From UMGS692 sp963653425 (GTDB taxonomy: Bacteria; Bacillota; Clostridia; Christensenellales; CAG-314), in the NCBI GenBank assembly GCA_963653425.1, contig CAVJWC010000001.1:186001-250000 (forward strand): a DNA stretch of 64,000 nt. Reading direction: 5' to 3'. Position 1 is the first letter of the stretch; each line of letters starts with the position of its first letter. The position numbers and the translations under genes were made by a program. Positions 9,303-17,684 of this stretch are shown here, piece after piece. A model generated the notes under the pieces. It did not search any database and was not told where the DNA came from. It saw nothing but the letters and a program-made list of their open reading frames with translations.

Positions 9303-9327
9303 TTTTTGTCCTCCGTTTTATATTGTA

Positions 9328-10563
9328 TTAATCGTCAATAAGAACGCATCCGAGTCCGTCTTTCACGGGTGCGGTGAGTTTTACGCCGATGAGCTTACCT
9401 TCGGGCATAGGGCTATTCGGATAAACTCTTATGTAGTTAGAAGTATATCCGCCGTCGTCCTCGAAAATAACCTGCGCTCTTTTGCCGATAAACTTGTTTA
9501 TATAGGCTTCGTGAAGCTCTTTTTTGATTTCGAGAAGGTCGTTCACGCGCTTTTTCTTTATTTCGGGCGCAACCTGTTTCATTCCGGCGGCGTTGGTTCC
9601 GTTCCTTAAAGAATACTCGAAAACGTGAATGTCCGCAAAGCCCACGCTTTTCGCAAACCCTGTCGTTTCCTTGTGCATTTCGTCGGTTTCTGTGGGAAAT
9701 CCCGCGATTATGTCCGTAGTTATGGCGGCGTCGGGGTAATAGGAACGTATAAGCTTAACCGCGTCAAAGTACATTTCGGGCGTATAATGTCTGTTCATAC
9801 GGCGAAGAACTTCTCTGCTTCCGCTTTGAAGAGACAGGTGGAAATGTTCGGCAAGATTGACGTTGGAGCTTATCTCGTCAAGAAAAGCCTTGTTTATAAC
9901 GTTGACTTCGAGACTACCCAGTCTTATTCTGGTCTTTCCGTCGTTAAGCCTCGAAACAAGCCGTCCGAGACTGCTATGGGTGTCCGTTCCGTAAGAGCTT
10001 ATATCTATACCCGTAAGCACCACTTCTTCGTGACTTTTTCTGAGAGAATCGAATTCTTTAAGGATTTCTTCTTCGTTTCTGCTTCTTACTCTGCCTCTGA
10101 GATAGGGAATCAGGCAGTAAGAACAGAAGTTGTTGCAACCGTCGGCGATTTTGATTACAGCCCGCGTTCTTCCTTCGGAAAAAAGTCCTTCTTCGTTATA
10201 TCTCAAAGGAAGCTCGGCAACGTCCGTTCCGACGTCGAGAAGGTGGTTTATGATTTCGTTTTTGTCGGCGACGCCTTTAACGTAAGTTACTCCCTCGATG
10301 TCTGAAAACTGTTTGGGGTTATTCTGAGCGGCGCAACCGCATATAAGAACTCTCGCTTTGGGATTGAACTTCAACGCTCTCGCAACCGCCTGACGGGATT
10401 TTTTCTCGGCTTCGTTGGTGACGGCGCAGGTGTTTATAATATACGCGTCTGCCGTGCAAAGTTCGTCGGACGCTTCGAAGCCACGTTCTTCGAGCAAAGC
10501 TATAATTCTGTCCGCTTCGTACCTGTTGACTTTACAACCGAGATTGAATACGCAAACTTTCAA
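9328..10563 (-). CDS. mtaB: tRNA t6A37 methylthiotransferase MtaB
   Basis: Radical-SAM enzyme that converts t6A37 to ms2t6A in tRNAs. The 411 residues begin MKVCVFNLGCKVNRYEAD, where the GCKVN pattern is typical of MtaB rather than MiaB (GCQMN) or RimO (GCDKN). The radical-SAM motif is CNNFCSYC, and the remaining cluster cysteines are in NTCAVT and CGCAAQ. The start codon is TTG at 10563, with GGAGG seven bases upstream; the TTGA overlaps the TGA stop of rsmE, so the genes are translationally coupled. Confidence 0.94.
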   Translation of the reverse strand: MKVCVFNLGCKVNRYEADRIIALLEERGFEASDELCTADAYIINTCAVTNEAEKKSRQAVARALKFNPKARVLICGCAAQNNPKQFSDIEGVTYVKGVADKNEIINHLLDVGTDVAELPLRYNEEGLFSEGRTRAVIKIADGCNNFCSYCLIPYLRGRVRSRNEEEILKEFDSLRKSHEEVVLTGIDISSYGTDTHSSLGRLVSRLNDGKTRIRLGSLEVNVINKAFLDEISSNVNLAEHFHLSLQSGSREVLRRMNRHYTPEMYFDAVKLIRSYYPDAAITTDIIAGFPTETDEMHKETTGFAKSVGFADIHVFEYSLRNGTNAAGMKQVAPEIKKKRVNDLLEIKKELHEAYINKFIGKRAQVIFEDDGGYTSNYIRVYPNSPMPEGKLIGVKLTAPVKDGLGCVLIDD

Positions 10564-11291
10564 TTTTCTTCCTCCGTTTGAGCGACTATAAGCGACAACG
10601 CGAAGAGCGACGCCGTTTCCGTTCTTAAAATTCTTCCGCAGAGCTTGACGGTAGTTGCTTTTTCCGAAAGCTTCCGGGCTTCTTCGTCCGAAAATCCTCC
10701 CTCCGCTCCTATAATCAAAGCTATTTTTCCTTCTTTTGGTAATGTCGGCAATACCGATTTAAGAGTGACGTTCTTTTCTTTCTCGTAACAGAAAAGCACT
10801 CTGTCGAATTCACTCAGTCTGTCCGTCATTTCGTCAAACGAAACTTCCTCAAAGACGTTCATAACTTTCGCACGCGCACATTGTTTGGCGGCTTCGAGAG
10901 CGATACGCGAATAGCGGTCGGTCTTTCCTTCGGCTTTGGCGACGGTAAAATCGCTTCCGAAAGGAACGAAAGAGTCGGCTCCGAGTTCGGTGGCTTTCTG
11001 AATTACGTATTCCATCTTGTCGCTTTTGGCAGATCCCTGAAAAAGCGTGATTCTGACGGGCAATTCGGCTTGAGAGAGCGTTTTCTTCCTGATAGAAAGA
11101 ACGGCTTGTTTCTTGTCTATATCGTCTATTACGCAGGCGTATTCGTATCCGCTTCCGTCGAAAACCACTATCTCGTCCCCCTCGTTCATTCGGAGGACTT
11201 TGAAAAGATGGCGGTGTTCGTTACCCGTGAGAATGATTTCGTTTCCCGTTATACATTCGGGAGAAACTCCGAAATGTCTGAATTCGCTCAT
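10560..11291 (-). CDS. rsmE: 16S rRNA m3U1498 methyltransferase RsmE
   Basis: SPOUT-class methyltransferase acting on U1498 of 16S rRNA. The 243-residue protein has the N-terminal PUA-like part (LTGNEHRHLFKVLRMNEGDE) and the C-terminal knotted SAM domain with IGAEGGFSDEEA and LCGRILRTETA, both diagnostic. ATG at 11291 overlaps the prmA stop as ATGA, so I prefer it to a longer open frame that would start inside prmA. prmA-rsmE-mtaB is a common Firmicutes order. Confidence 0.95.
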   Translation of the reverse strand: MSEFRHFGVSPECITGNEIILTGNEHRHLFKVLRMNEGDEIVVFDGSGYEYACVIDDIDKKQAVLSIRKKTLSQAELPVRITLFQGSAKSDKMEYVIQKATELGADSFVPFGSDFTVAKAEGKTDRYSRIALEAAKQCARAKVMNVFEEVSFDEMTDRLSEFDRVLFCYEKEKNVTLKSVLPTLPKEGKIALIIGAEGGFSDEEARKLSEKATTVKLCGRILRTETASLFALSLIVAQTEEEN

Positions 11292-12205
11292 CTTTTTACC
11301 ATAAGCACGGCGCGCCATTCGCCTTTGGAACGCGTTTCTTTCGTTTCGAAGCCGAGACTTTCGTATAAAGAAAGAACTTCGTCAAGTTTAACGTCAAGAA
11401 TGCCCGAAAGGATAACCGTCGTTCCTTTGCGGACGACTCGGTTAATGTCCTTCGCAAGCAAGGCGAGAATGTCAGCCGTGAGATTTGCAAGCACCACGTC
11501 GTAAACTCCGTTTGTCGCGGAAACGAGGTCGGCGCAGACTATTTCTACGTCCTTTTCGCAACCGTTAAGCTTTGCGTTCATAAAAGAAGCTTCCACAGCC
11601 TGAGAGTCCATGTCCACGAGAAGCACTTTCTCCGCTCCGAGAAGGCGAGCCGTAATTCCTAAAATTCCGCTTCCGCAACCAACGTCGATAACCGACTGTT
11701 CGGAAAAATCAAGCGTCTCCATAAGTTCGAGAACCATAGAGGTCGTTTCGTGTTCTCCCGTGCCGAAAGCAAACCCGGGATCGATTCTTACGACGGTTTT
11801 GTTTTGAGAATTTTCGTAGTTTATCCATTCGGGACAGATCACGATTTTCCCTAAATCTATGGGCTTGAAATACTTCTTCCAGACGTCGCGCCAGTTGTCC
11901 GATTCTTTCTCGGAAAAGCTCATTTCAGCAGAACCTATATCCATACCGAGAGATCTGATTTCCTTTATCTTTTCGTAAAGCGACGGAAGGACTTTATCTT
12001 TTTCCTCTGCCTTAACGTATCCGTTAAGAATAACTTCTTCGTCGAAATCGGCTTCTACGGAGTCGTCCTTATAATCCCACGTTTCTTCTTTAAGGTCTTT
12101 TTTATCGTATATGGAAACGCCTTCGCCCGTAAGTTCTTCTAAAACTTCGGCGAGAAGTTCGCTTCCGAAAGTATTGGTTTTTATTTTAATTTCAACGTAT
12201 TTCAT
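11288..12205 (-). CDS. prmA: Ribosomal protein L11 methyltransferase PrmA
   Basis: SAM-dependent methyltransferase that trimethylates ribosomal protein L11. The 305 residues have an N-terminal L11-binding domain and a Rossmann domain with FAFGTGEHETT, the SAM loop DVGCGSGILG and motif ANLTADIL, all typical of PrmA. ATG at 12205 lacks a recognisable Shine-Dalgarno sequence. A possible TATAAA box lies on the minus strand at 12259-12264 without a good -35 hexamer, so this operon may partly rely on read-through from deoD, whose stop is 97 bases upstream. Confidence 0.95.
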   Translation of the reverse strand: MKYVEIKIKTNTFGSELLAEVLEELTGEGVSIYDKKDLKEETWDYKDDSVEADFDEEVILNGYVKAEEKDKVLPSLYEKIKEIRSLGMDIGSAEMSFSEKESDNWRDVWKKYFKPIDLGKIVICPEWINYENSQNKTVVRIDPGFAFGTGEHETTSMVLELMETLDFSEQSVIDVGCGSGILGITARLLGAEKVLLVDMDSQAVEASFMNAKLNGCEKDVEIVCADLVSATNGVYDVVLANLTADILALLAKDINRVVRKGTTVILSGILDVKLDEVLSLYESLGFETKETRSKGEWRAVLMVKR

Positions 12206-12302
12206 TTGTTTCGGTTAAATTTACGCGTAAAAACGTTTCGGGACGTAATTTACGCGGTTTTATATCAAAAGCCTTGCCGTGCGTGTATTTCTCGGGCAGT
12301 CG

Positions 12303-13004
12303 TTATTCGGCGATTTCAAGGGCGATTTCCATCATCTGAGTGAAGGAATTCTGTCTTTCGAGAGCGGTAGTTTCTTCTCCGCTGTATACGCAGTCGCTTA
12401 TCGTACATATTGCAAGAGCTTTTTTCTTTGCGCGCAAAGCGTTGAGGTAGAGAGCGGCGGTTTCCATTTCAACGGCAAGAACGCCCATTTTCTGCCATTC
12501 GAGCGAGGACGCAGAGTCGTCGTAGAACGTGTCGCTGGAAAGCAGATTGCCTACGTGAACGTTTGCTCCGAGCTTTTTGGCGGTATCGTAAGCCTTGCAC
12601 AAAAGTCCGAAATCGGCTATGGGAGCCATCGTTCCGGGGAGACGGAACTGAGCCGCGTAATTTCCGTTAGTGCAGGCAGCCTGTCCGAGAACTATATCGC
12701 GGATTTTAACGCTTTCGTCTATCGCGCCCGCAGAACCTATTCTTATTATAGCGTCTACGTCGTAAAAATTAAAGAGTTCGTAACTGTATAAGCCCATGGA
12801 CGGCATTCCCATACCCGACGCCATAACCGTTACTTTTTTTCCTTTATATAAGCCCGTATAACCGTGAATGCCTCTTATATTATTCACGAGTTTGCTTTCG
12901 GAAAGAAAATTCTCCGCGATAAACTTAGCTCTCAAAGGATCGCCCGGCATTAAAACCGTTCTTGCTATTTCTTCTTTACTTGCGCTGTTATGAAGCGTGG
13001 ACAT
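12303..13004 (-). CDS. deoD: Purine-nucleoside phosphorylase, DeoD type
   Basis: Hexameric phosphorylase that splits purine nucleosides into base and ribose 1-phosphate for salvage. The 233 residues show the PNP/UDP family signature in GMGMPSMGLYSYELF, the phosphate-binding IRIGSAGAI and VEMETAALY with the purine-site glutamate. ATG at 13004 has AGGAGG five bases upstream. It is transcribed from its own promoter and is not next to other nucleoside genes here. Confidence 0.96.
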   Translation of the reverse strand: MSTLHNSASKEEIARTVLMPGDPLRAKFIAENFLSESKLVNNIRGIHGYTGLYKGKKVTVMASGMGMPSMGLYSYELFNFYDVDAIIRIGSAGAIDESVKIRDIVLGQAACTNGNYAAQFRLPGTMAPIADFGLLCKAYDTAKKLGANVHVGNLLSSDTFYDDSASSLEWQKMGVLAVEMETAALYLNALRAKKKALAICTISDCVYSGEETTALERQNSFTQMMEIALEIAE

Positions 13005-13053
13005 AAAAGCCTCCTTATCGGGTTATATCCGATCGTATAAACAATTACTTTGA

Positions 13054-13082
13054 ATTATATTTCAAAAACGCTTTTAAGTCAA
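13054..13082 (-). promoter_or_regulatory. Promoter of deoD
   Basis: TTGACT (13077-13082), 17-base spacer, TATAAT (13054-13059) on the minus strand, about 50 bases before the start codon. Confidence 0.85.
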
Positions 13083-13115
13083 TCGTTTTAGTCGGTTACG
13101 CTCAAAAAACGCAAA

Positions 13116-13140
13116 AAAGACGCAGTAAAACCGCGTCTTT
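13116..13140 (-). terminator. Terminator after dacA
   Basis: Stem AAAGACGC / GCGTCTTT followed on the minus strand by further T residues; it ends the dacA transcript just before the deoD promoter. Confidence 0.8.
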
Positions 13141-13169
13141 AAGCTTGCCTTAGTAAAACGAATCAAGGC

Positions 13170-14318
13170 TCAGTTATTCGTAACGAACTCTTTTATGATC
13201 TCCCAAAGGGACATTTTCTCTACCGTTTCGAGCGCGATAAGATTTGCGCTGTCCGTGACGTTACCCAAATAGTCGAGAACTTTCGCTTTTCCTATAACGT
13301 CGCCCTTCCGAACGGGAGCTTTGATTTTATCGGGCAAATCCAACACGACTTCGCCTTTATTGTTGCCTCTTTCGCCGAAAAGGTAAAGATTTCTTTCCGA
13401 AGCCACTGCTACGCTCTCCTTTTTACCGTGGAGAACTTTGACTTCCTTGGCGTTTGTATCCTTACCCAGCATGAGTTTGCTTTCGTAATTGGCAAATCCG
13501 TAATTAAGAAGGTTTGCCGTGGAATCGAAACGCGTTTTACTGTCGCTTCCGCCGATAATTACCGAAATAAGCCTCATTCCGCCTCTTATTGCCGTTGCGC
13601 AAAGACAATGTTTGGCTTCCTGCGTATAACCCGTTTTTCCTCCGTCGCAACCGTCGTAAAACCTTATAAGCCTGTTTGTATTGGTAAGTCCCGTAATTCT
13701 TCCGCTCGGGTGAACGAGATCTTCCATCCATATACGAGAATATCTGAAATAATCTTTGTGCGCAATAAGACTTCTCATCATAGTCGCAACGTCTCTTGCC
13801 GACGAATATCCGCCCTCTGCGGGAAGCCCCGTGCAGTTTACGAAATTGGTGTTCGTCATTCCGAGCGAGACTGCTTTTTCGTTCATCTTCTTAGTGAAAG
13901 CCTCCACGCTTCCGCAGAGAGTTTCGGCAAGAGCCACGCAACTGTCGTTGGCGGAAGCTATTATAATGCTTTTAATGAGCGTTTCTGCCTTATAAGTCGA
14001 ACCCGCGTCTAAAAAAGCCTGAGAGCCTCCCATGGACGCGGCGTTTTCGCTTACGCAGACTTCGTCGCTATAGTGAAGTTTACCCGATTTCACGGCGTCG
14101 AATATCAGGTTAAGCGTCATTATCTTGACCATACTGGCTATGGGATATTTGTTGTCGGCGTTGAATTCGCTTATTACTCTGCCCGTTTTGTATTCGCATA
14201 AAAAAGAAGATCTTCCGTCGGTCTGAATTTTGTTGTCGGCTGTAGCGGTTGCAGTTCTTCCCGAAAAAACCGCAAAAACCAACGCGGTAAGCAAAAATAA
14301 CGTTATTCTTTTCTTCAT
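13170..14318 (-). CDS. dacA: D-alanyl-D-alanine carboxypeptidase (PBP5 family)
   Basis: Low-molecular-weight penicillin-binding protein that trims the terminal D-alanine of peptidoglycan stem peptides outside the cell. The 382 residues begin with a signal peptide (MKKRITLFLLTALVFAVFSG). The three active-site motifs are present: SMVK (Ser 62, Lys 65), SAN (122-124) and KTG (228-230). A C-terminal beta domain follows, and the last 15 residues (MSLWEIIKEFVTNN) could form the amphipathic membrane anchor. I chose the ATG at 14318, with GGAGG close upstream, over a longer open frame. It is monocistronic. It could equally be named dacF; subfamily is not certain. Confidence 0.92.
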   Translation of the reverse strand: MKKRITLFLLTALVFAVFSGRTATATADNKIQTDGRSSFLCEYKTGRVISEFNADNKYPIASMVKIMTLNLIFDAVKSGKLHYSDEVCVSENAASMGGSQAFLDAGSTYKAETLIKSIIIASANDSCVALAETLCGSVEAFTKKMNEKAVSLGMTNTNFVNCTGLPAEGGYSSARDVATMMRSLIAHKDYFRYSRIWMEDLVHPSGRITGLTNTNRLIRFYDGCDGGKTGYTQEAKHCLCATAIRGGMRLISVIIGGSDSKTRFDSTANLLNYGFANYESKLMLGKDTNAKEVKVLHGKKESVAVASERNLYLFGERGNNKGEVVLDLPDKIKAPVRKGDVIGKAKVLDYLGNVTDSANLIALETVEKMSLWEIIKEFVTNN

Positions 14319-14441
14319 AATTCCTCCGCCATTTTTTCTTTTACGTTTAGTCTGCGATATTTTTCGAAGGTTATTCATAGTTTAATTAAAAACGAGTAAT
14401 CGGTAAGCCTTACGTTCGTTATCACCGCTTACCATATTAAA

Positions 14442-14463
14442 CGTTTTTAATTCATTAAAAACG
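14442..14463. repeat. Perfect AT-rich palindrome in the dacA-recA gap
   Basis: CGTTTTTAAT and its inverse ATTAAAAACG are separated by two bases. The same TAAAAACGAGTA also occurs at about 14386, so one arm is a direct repeat. A second inverted pair, GGTAAGC/GCTTACC, lies at 14402-14433. The 538-base gap 14319-14856 holds these hairpins and the repeats below, but no gene I can support; an 89-codon open frame at 14382-14651 has no ribosome binding site. Confidence 0.6.
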
Positions 14464-14579
14464 AGTATCTGCAGAGCGTAGTTTTTACGGAGAAAAAAAT
14501 CGCCTGAAAGGTTTGGTTTAGCCGAGGCAAACGACCAAGGGTGTATTGCGGTACGTGCAAAGGAGTTTAACGACGGATA

Positions 14580-14630
14580 AACCGATTTATTCCCGTAAAA
14601 ATAATCAGGGAAAACGAACGGAACGCTAAA
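14580..14630 (+). repeat. Dispersed intergenic repeat, copy A
   Basis: Contains ACCGATTTATTCCCGTAA and ends CGAACGGAACGCTAAA. Both parts are shared with the copy at 32706-32780, and the end is shared with the copies at 43757 and 44057. The left end of the element is not clear here. Confidence 0.6.
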
Positions 14631-14685
14631 GAAAAAGCAGGCTTTCAGCAACTGCCAAAAACCTGCCCCGGACTTTACGTTATAA

Positions 14686-14841
14686 CGATTGTTTTGGAAA
14701 ATTAAACGCGTTCAAGGCGATAATCATCTCAAAGAATTAACTTTTACTGAATTAATCGCAGTTTATACGGCAATTGGCGATAGAGAACGTAACTTCTACT
14801 GAAATAACCGCATTCGATGCGATAATTACGGATAAGAACGA
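14686..14841. repeat. Three diverged tandem units of about 52 bases
   Basis: The second and third units start at 14738 and 14790 and share TAACTT.TACTGAA.TAA.CGCA followed by a GGATA or GCGATA segment and GAACG; a more diverged first unit precedes them. The sequence GGCGATAGAGAACGTAAC at about 14775 matches the end motif of the dispersed repeat family. Confidence 0.55.
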
Positions 14842-14856
14842 AACGAATCCGTCCGT

Positions 14857-15882
14857 TTATTCGGCGGGAGTTTCTTCTTCGGCTTCTTTTCTCGGGTCGG
14901 GAAGCATTTTTTCCTTGATCTTGTTTTCGATTTCGAGCATAATATCGGGATTGGAAGCAAGATACTTCTTTGCGTTTTCCTTGCCCTGACCGATTTTTTC
15001 GCCGTTATACGAGAACCAGGCTCCGCTCTTCTGGATAAAGCCCTGCTCTACCGCAAGGTCGATAACGCAACCCGTTTCGGAAATGCCTTCGCCGTACATA
15101 ATATCGAATTCTGCCTGCTTGAATGGCGGTGCAAGTTTGTTTTTGACGATTTTTACTCTCGTTCTGTTGCCGACTATCTCCGTGCCGTCTTTGATCTGGT
15201 CGATTTTTCTTACGTCGAAACGCATGCTCGAATAGAATTTAAGAGCTTTTCCGCCCGTCGTGGTTTCGGGAGAACCGAACATAACGCCCACTTTCTCGCG
15301 AAGCTGATTTATAAAGATAACGCAGGTTTTGGACTTGTTGATAATAGCCGTAAGTTTACGGAGAGCCTGAGACATAAGTCTTGCCTGCAAACCTACGTGA
15401 GAATCGCCCATTTCGCCTTCGATTTCGGCACGCGGAGTCAATGCCGCAACCGAGTCAACTACGATAAGGTCGATAGCCGCCGAGCGTACGAGATGTTCCG
15501 CTATATCGAGAGCCTGTTCGCCGTTATCGGGCTGAGAAACGTAGAGTTCTTTGATATTAACGCCGAGTTTTTCCGCGTAAGAAGGATCGAGCGCGTGTTC
15601 TGCGTCTATAAAAGCCGCAACTCCGCCCATTTTCTGGACTTCCGCCGTGATATGAAGCGAAACGGTGGTCTTACCGGAAGATTCCGGTCCGTATATCTCG
15701 ATAATTCTTCCGCGAGGAACTCCGCCTATACCGGTTGCTATATCGAGAGCAAGACAGCCCGTAGGAATAACGTCCACATTCTTTACGACGGTGTCGCCGA
15801 GTTTCATAATGGAACCCTTACCGAACTGTTTTTCAATTTGCAGCACGGCTGCGTCAATGGCTTTTTTCTTGTTTTCTTCCAT
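14857..15882 (-). CDS. recA: Recombinase RecA
   Basis: ATP-dependent strand-exchange protein and SOS coprotease. The 341 residues are of normal length, with Walker A GPESSGKTT (lysine 71), the Walker B segment LIVVDSVAAL, loop L1/L2 sequences (EIEGEMGDSHVGLQARLMSQ) and INQLREKVGVMFG. ATG at 15882 has AAGGAG eight bases upstream; a longer open frame from 16032 is only the overlap with cinA. It is the last gene of ftsK-rimO-pgsA-cinA-recA. No LexA box was searched for in detail. Confidence 0.98.
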   Translation of the reverse strand: MEENKKKAIDAAVLQIEKQFGKGSIMKLGDTVVKNVDVIPTGCLALDIATGIGGVPRGRIIEIYGPESSGKTTVSLHITAEVQKMGGVAAFIDAEHALDPSYAEKLGVNIKELYVSQPDNGEQALDIAEHLVRSAAIDLIVVDSVAALTPRAEIEGEMGDSHVGLQARLMSQALRKLTAIINKSKTCVIFINQLREKVGVMFGSPETTTGGKALKFYSSMRFDVRKIDQIKDGTEIVGNRTRVKIVKNKLAPPFKQAEFDIMYGEGISETGCVIDLAVEQGFIQKSGAWFSYNGEKIGQGKENAKKYLASNPDIMLEIENKIKEKMLPDPRKEAEEETPAE

Positions 15883-15902
15883 AAACTTCTCCTTTTCGTA
15901 TT

Positions 15903-17084
15903 CTATTTCATAATGCCGATAAGAGCGAATAACGCGTCGTTCACGGCTTGTTTTCTGATTTCGTTGCGCGTTCCCTGATAGAATTTTCTGTAAACGTGAA
16001 CGCCTTCGTTGCTTCCTACGGCGTAATAGCATAATCCTACCGGTTTTTCGGGCGAACCTCCGCCCGGACCGGCTATACCAGTGGTTGCCACTGCGTAGGA
16101 ATTGCCTAAACTGAGCAGTCCCAGAGTCATTTCGTAAGCCGTTTCGTTGCTGACCGCGCCGTATTGTTTCAGAGTTTCTTTGGAAACGCCCAATCTTCTG
16201 ACCTTGGACTCGTTTGAATAGGTGACGAGACCTTCGCCGAACACGGAACTTACTCCCGCGACGTCCACCAAACGAGAAGCTATCATTCCGCCCGTGAAAG
16301 ACTCCGCCGTACCGACGGTGGCTTTTCTTACGGTAAGATAATCCACGGCTTTATCTGCAAGAGAAACGTCTTCGTCGGCGTAGATGTGCTTGTCCATGAG
16401 CGTTACGAAATCTCTGAGCGTTTCGTCTATAAAGTCCTGTTCGCAGTCCTTCTGAAAGACGAAAGTTAAGAGGCAGTCGCTCGTTTCGTCGGATTTTACC
16501 GAAAGAGTATATCGTTTATCCTTTTTGAGCCGAGACAACTTGGCTTCTCTTTCGATTTCGTCCGCGCCGTAAATCTTAAAATTAAAGACCTGTCTTCCGA
16601 TATTCTTTTTAACCGAAACAACGGGAAGAACGCACTTTCCGAACAATATCTCCGCTTCTTCGTCGGGAAGCAGAACCACGCTTTTCTTGCCCGAAAAATA
16701 GGCGCCGGCAAGTTTGCCTTCTCCGCCTTCGCATACGAACCCTTGAGGAAAAGAGGTAATCTTCTCTTTCTCTTTATCGGAAACGATTTTCAGCGGGTTG
16801 TATCTGAAATATCTGTCAAGAACTTCGCAAGCCCTTTCGTTCACGGTTAAAGGCTTATCCATAATGGCGGAAAGCTGTTTTTTCGTAAAGACGGAAGTTT
16901 CGTCGCCACCGCAAAGAATAATCGTAACGTCCGACTTACCCGCAAGGGAAAAAGCCGACGCGAACAAATCCTTATTCTCGCGGATAACCGTTATAAAGTC
17001 GGAAGTAACGCCCAGAGCCGCCATTTTTTGGGTAACGGCGGAAACGGACGGACTTTCCTTAAACGCAATAAGACTGTAATTCAT
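15903..17084 (-). CDS. cinA: CinA-like protein with diverged N-terminal domain
   Basis: CinA proteins couple a molybdopterin-binding-like (MoCF) domain to an NMN deamidase (PncC) domain. In these 393 residues the C-terminal part, from about 235 (VGTAESFTGGMIASRLVDVAG, split, then ATTGIAGPGGGSPEKPVG), is well conserved and predicts NMN amidohydrolase activity. The N-terminal part keeps the general layout but lacks the usual first strand and the GLGPT motif, which is replaced by LCGGDETSVFTKKQL. GGAG lies eight bases before the ATG, whose A is the last base of the pgsA stop. The order pgsA-cinA-recA is typical of Firmicutes. Confidence 0.88.
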   Translation of the reverse strand: MNYSLIAFKESPSVSAVTQKMAALGVTSDFITVIRENKDLFASAFSLAGKSDVTIILCGGDETSVFTKKQLSAIMDKPLTVNERACEVLDRYFRYNPLKIVSDKEKEKITSFPQGFVCEGGEGKLAGAYFSGKKSVVLLPDEEAEILFGKCVLPVVSVKKNIGRQVFNFKIYGADEIEREAKLSRLKKDKRYTLSVKSDETSDCLLTFVFQKDCEQDFIDETLRDFVTLMDKHIYADEDVSLADKAVDYLTVRKATVGTAESFTGGMIASRLVDVAGVSSVFGEGLVTYSNESKVRRLGVSKETLKQYGAVSNETAYEMTLGLLSLGNSYAVATTGIAGPGGGSPEKPVGLCYYAVGSNEGVHVYRKFYQGTRNEIRKQAVNDALFALIGIMK

Positions 17085-17659
17085 TATTTATTCTCCGAAT
17101 TATCGGTAAATACCTTTTTGTTCTGCACGAGATATACGACGCAGGAAAGAACGGTAAGTATAACGGCTATTCCGAAGAGAACGTATCCCGTCCAGAGGAA
17201 AACGGATTTAAGCGGTTCTTCCATAGGAATTACCGAAAGCATAAGCACGGGAAGAGCTATGTCCTGAAAAATAGTTTTGAACTTTCCGTACTTATTGGCC
17301 TGAATAATTACGCCTTTACCTGCGGCAATCTGACGTACGACGCTTATAAGAAGCTCACGGCAGATGATTATCGCTCCGCAGAAACTTCCTACGCCCACGG
17401 GAAGAACGTTCTTCTCGACTATAAGAAAGAGCGCGAAACAAACCAGCATTTTATCGGCTATCGGATCGAGAAGTTTTCCGAGGTCGGTAACCATATTGTA
17501 CTTTCTTGCGATATGTCCGTCGAGAAAGTCGGTAAAAGCGGCAAGCGCGAACAAAACTACCGATATAATCGGAGCGTACCACAAAGGCAGAAGATACACC
17601 ACCGCCATAATCGGAACCATTATTATTCTTAAAAGAGACAGTTTATTAGGCAAATTCAT
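17084..17659 (-). CDS. pgsA: CDP-diacylglycerol-glycerol-3-phosphate 3-phosphatidyltransferase
   Basis: Integral membrane enzyme that makes phosphatidylglycerol phosphate, the first committed step to phosphatidylglycerol. The 191 residues have the CDP-alcohol phosphatidyltransferase motif in TDFLDGHIARKY and LGKLLDPIADK, with the conserved Asp residues in place, and four to five hydrophobic segments. Start ATG with AAGGAG upstream. It overlaps cinA by one base. Confidence 0.95.
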   Translation of the reverse strand: MNLPNKLSLLRIIMVPIMAVVYLLPLWYAPIISVVLFALAAFTDFLDGHIARKYNMVTDLGKLLDPIADKMLVCFALFLIVEKNVLPVGVGSFCGAIIICRELLISVVRQIAAGKGVIIQANKYGKFKTIFQDIALPVLMLSVIPMEEPLKSVFLWTGYVLFGIAVILTVLSCVVYLVQNKKVFTDNSENK

Positions 17660-17684
17660 CTTTCTATTCTCCTTAACGTTCAGA

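Noticed and set aside
14382..14651. 89-codon minus-strand frame between dacA and recA
   Set aside because: No ribosome site, overlaps the palindrome and repeat copy A, and the composition is not protein-like.
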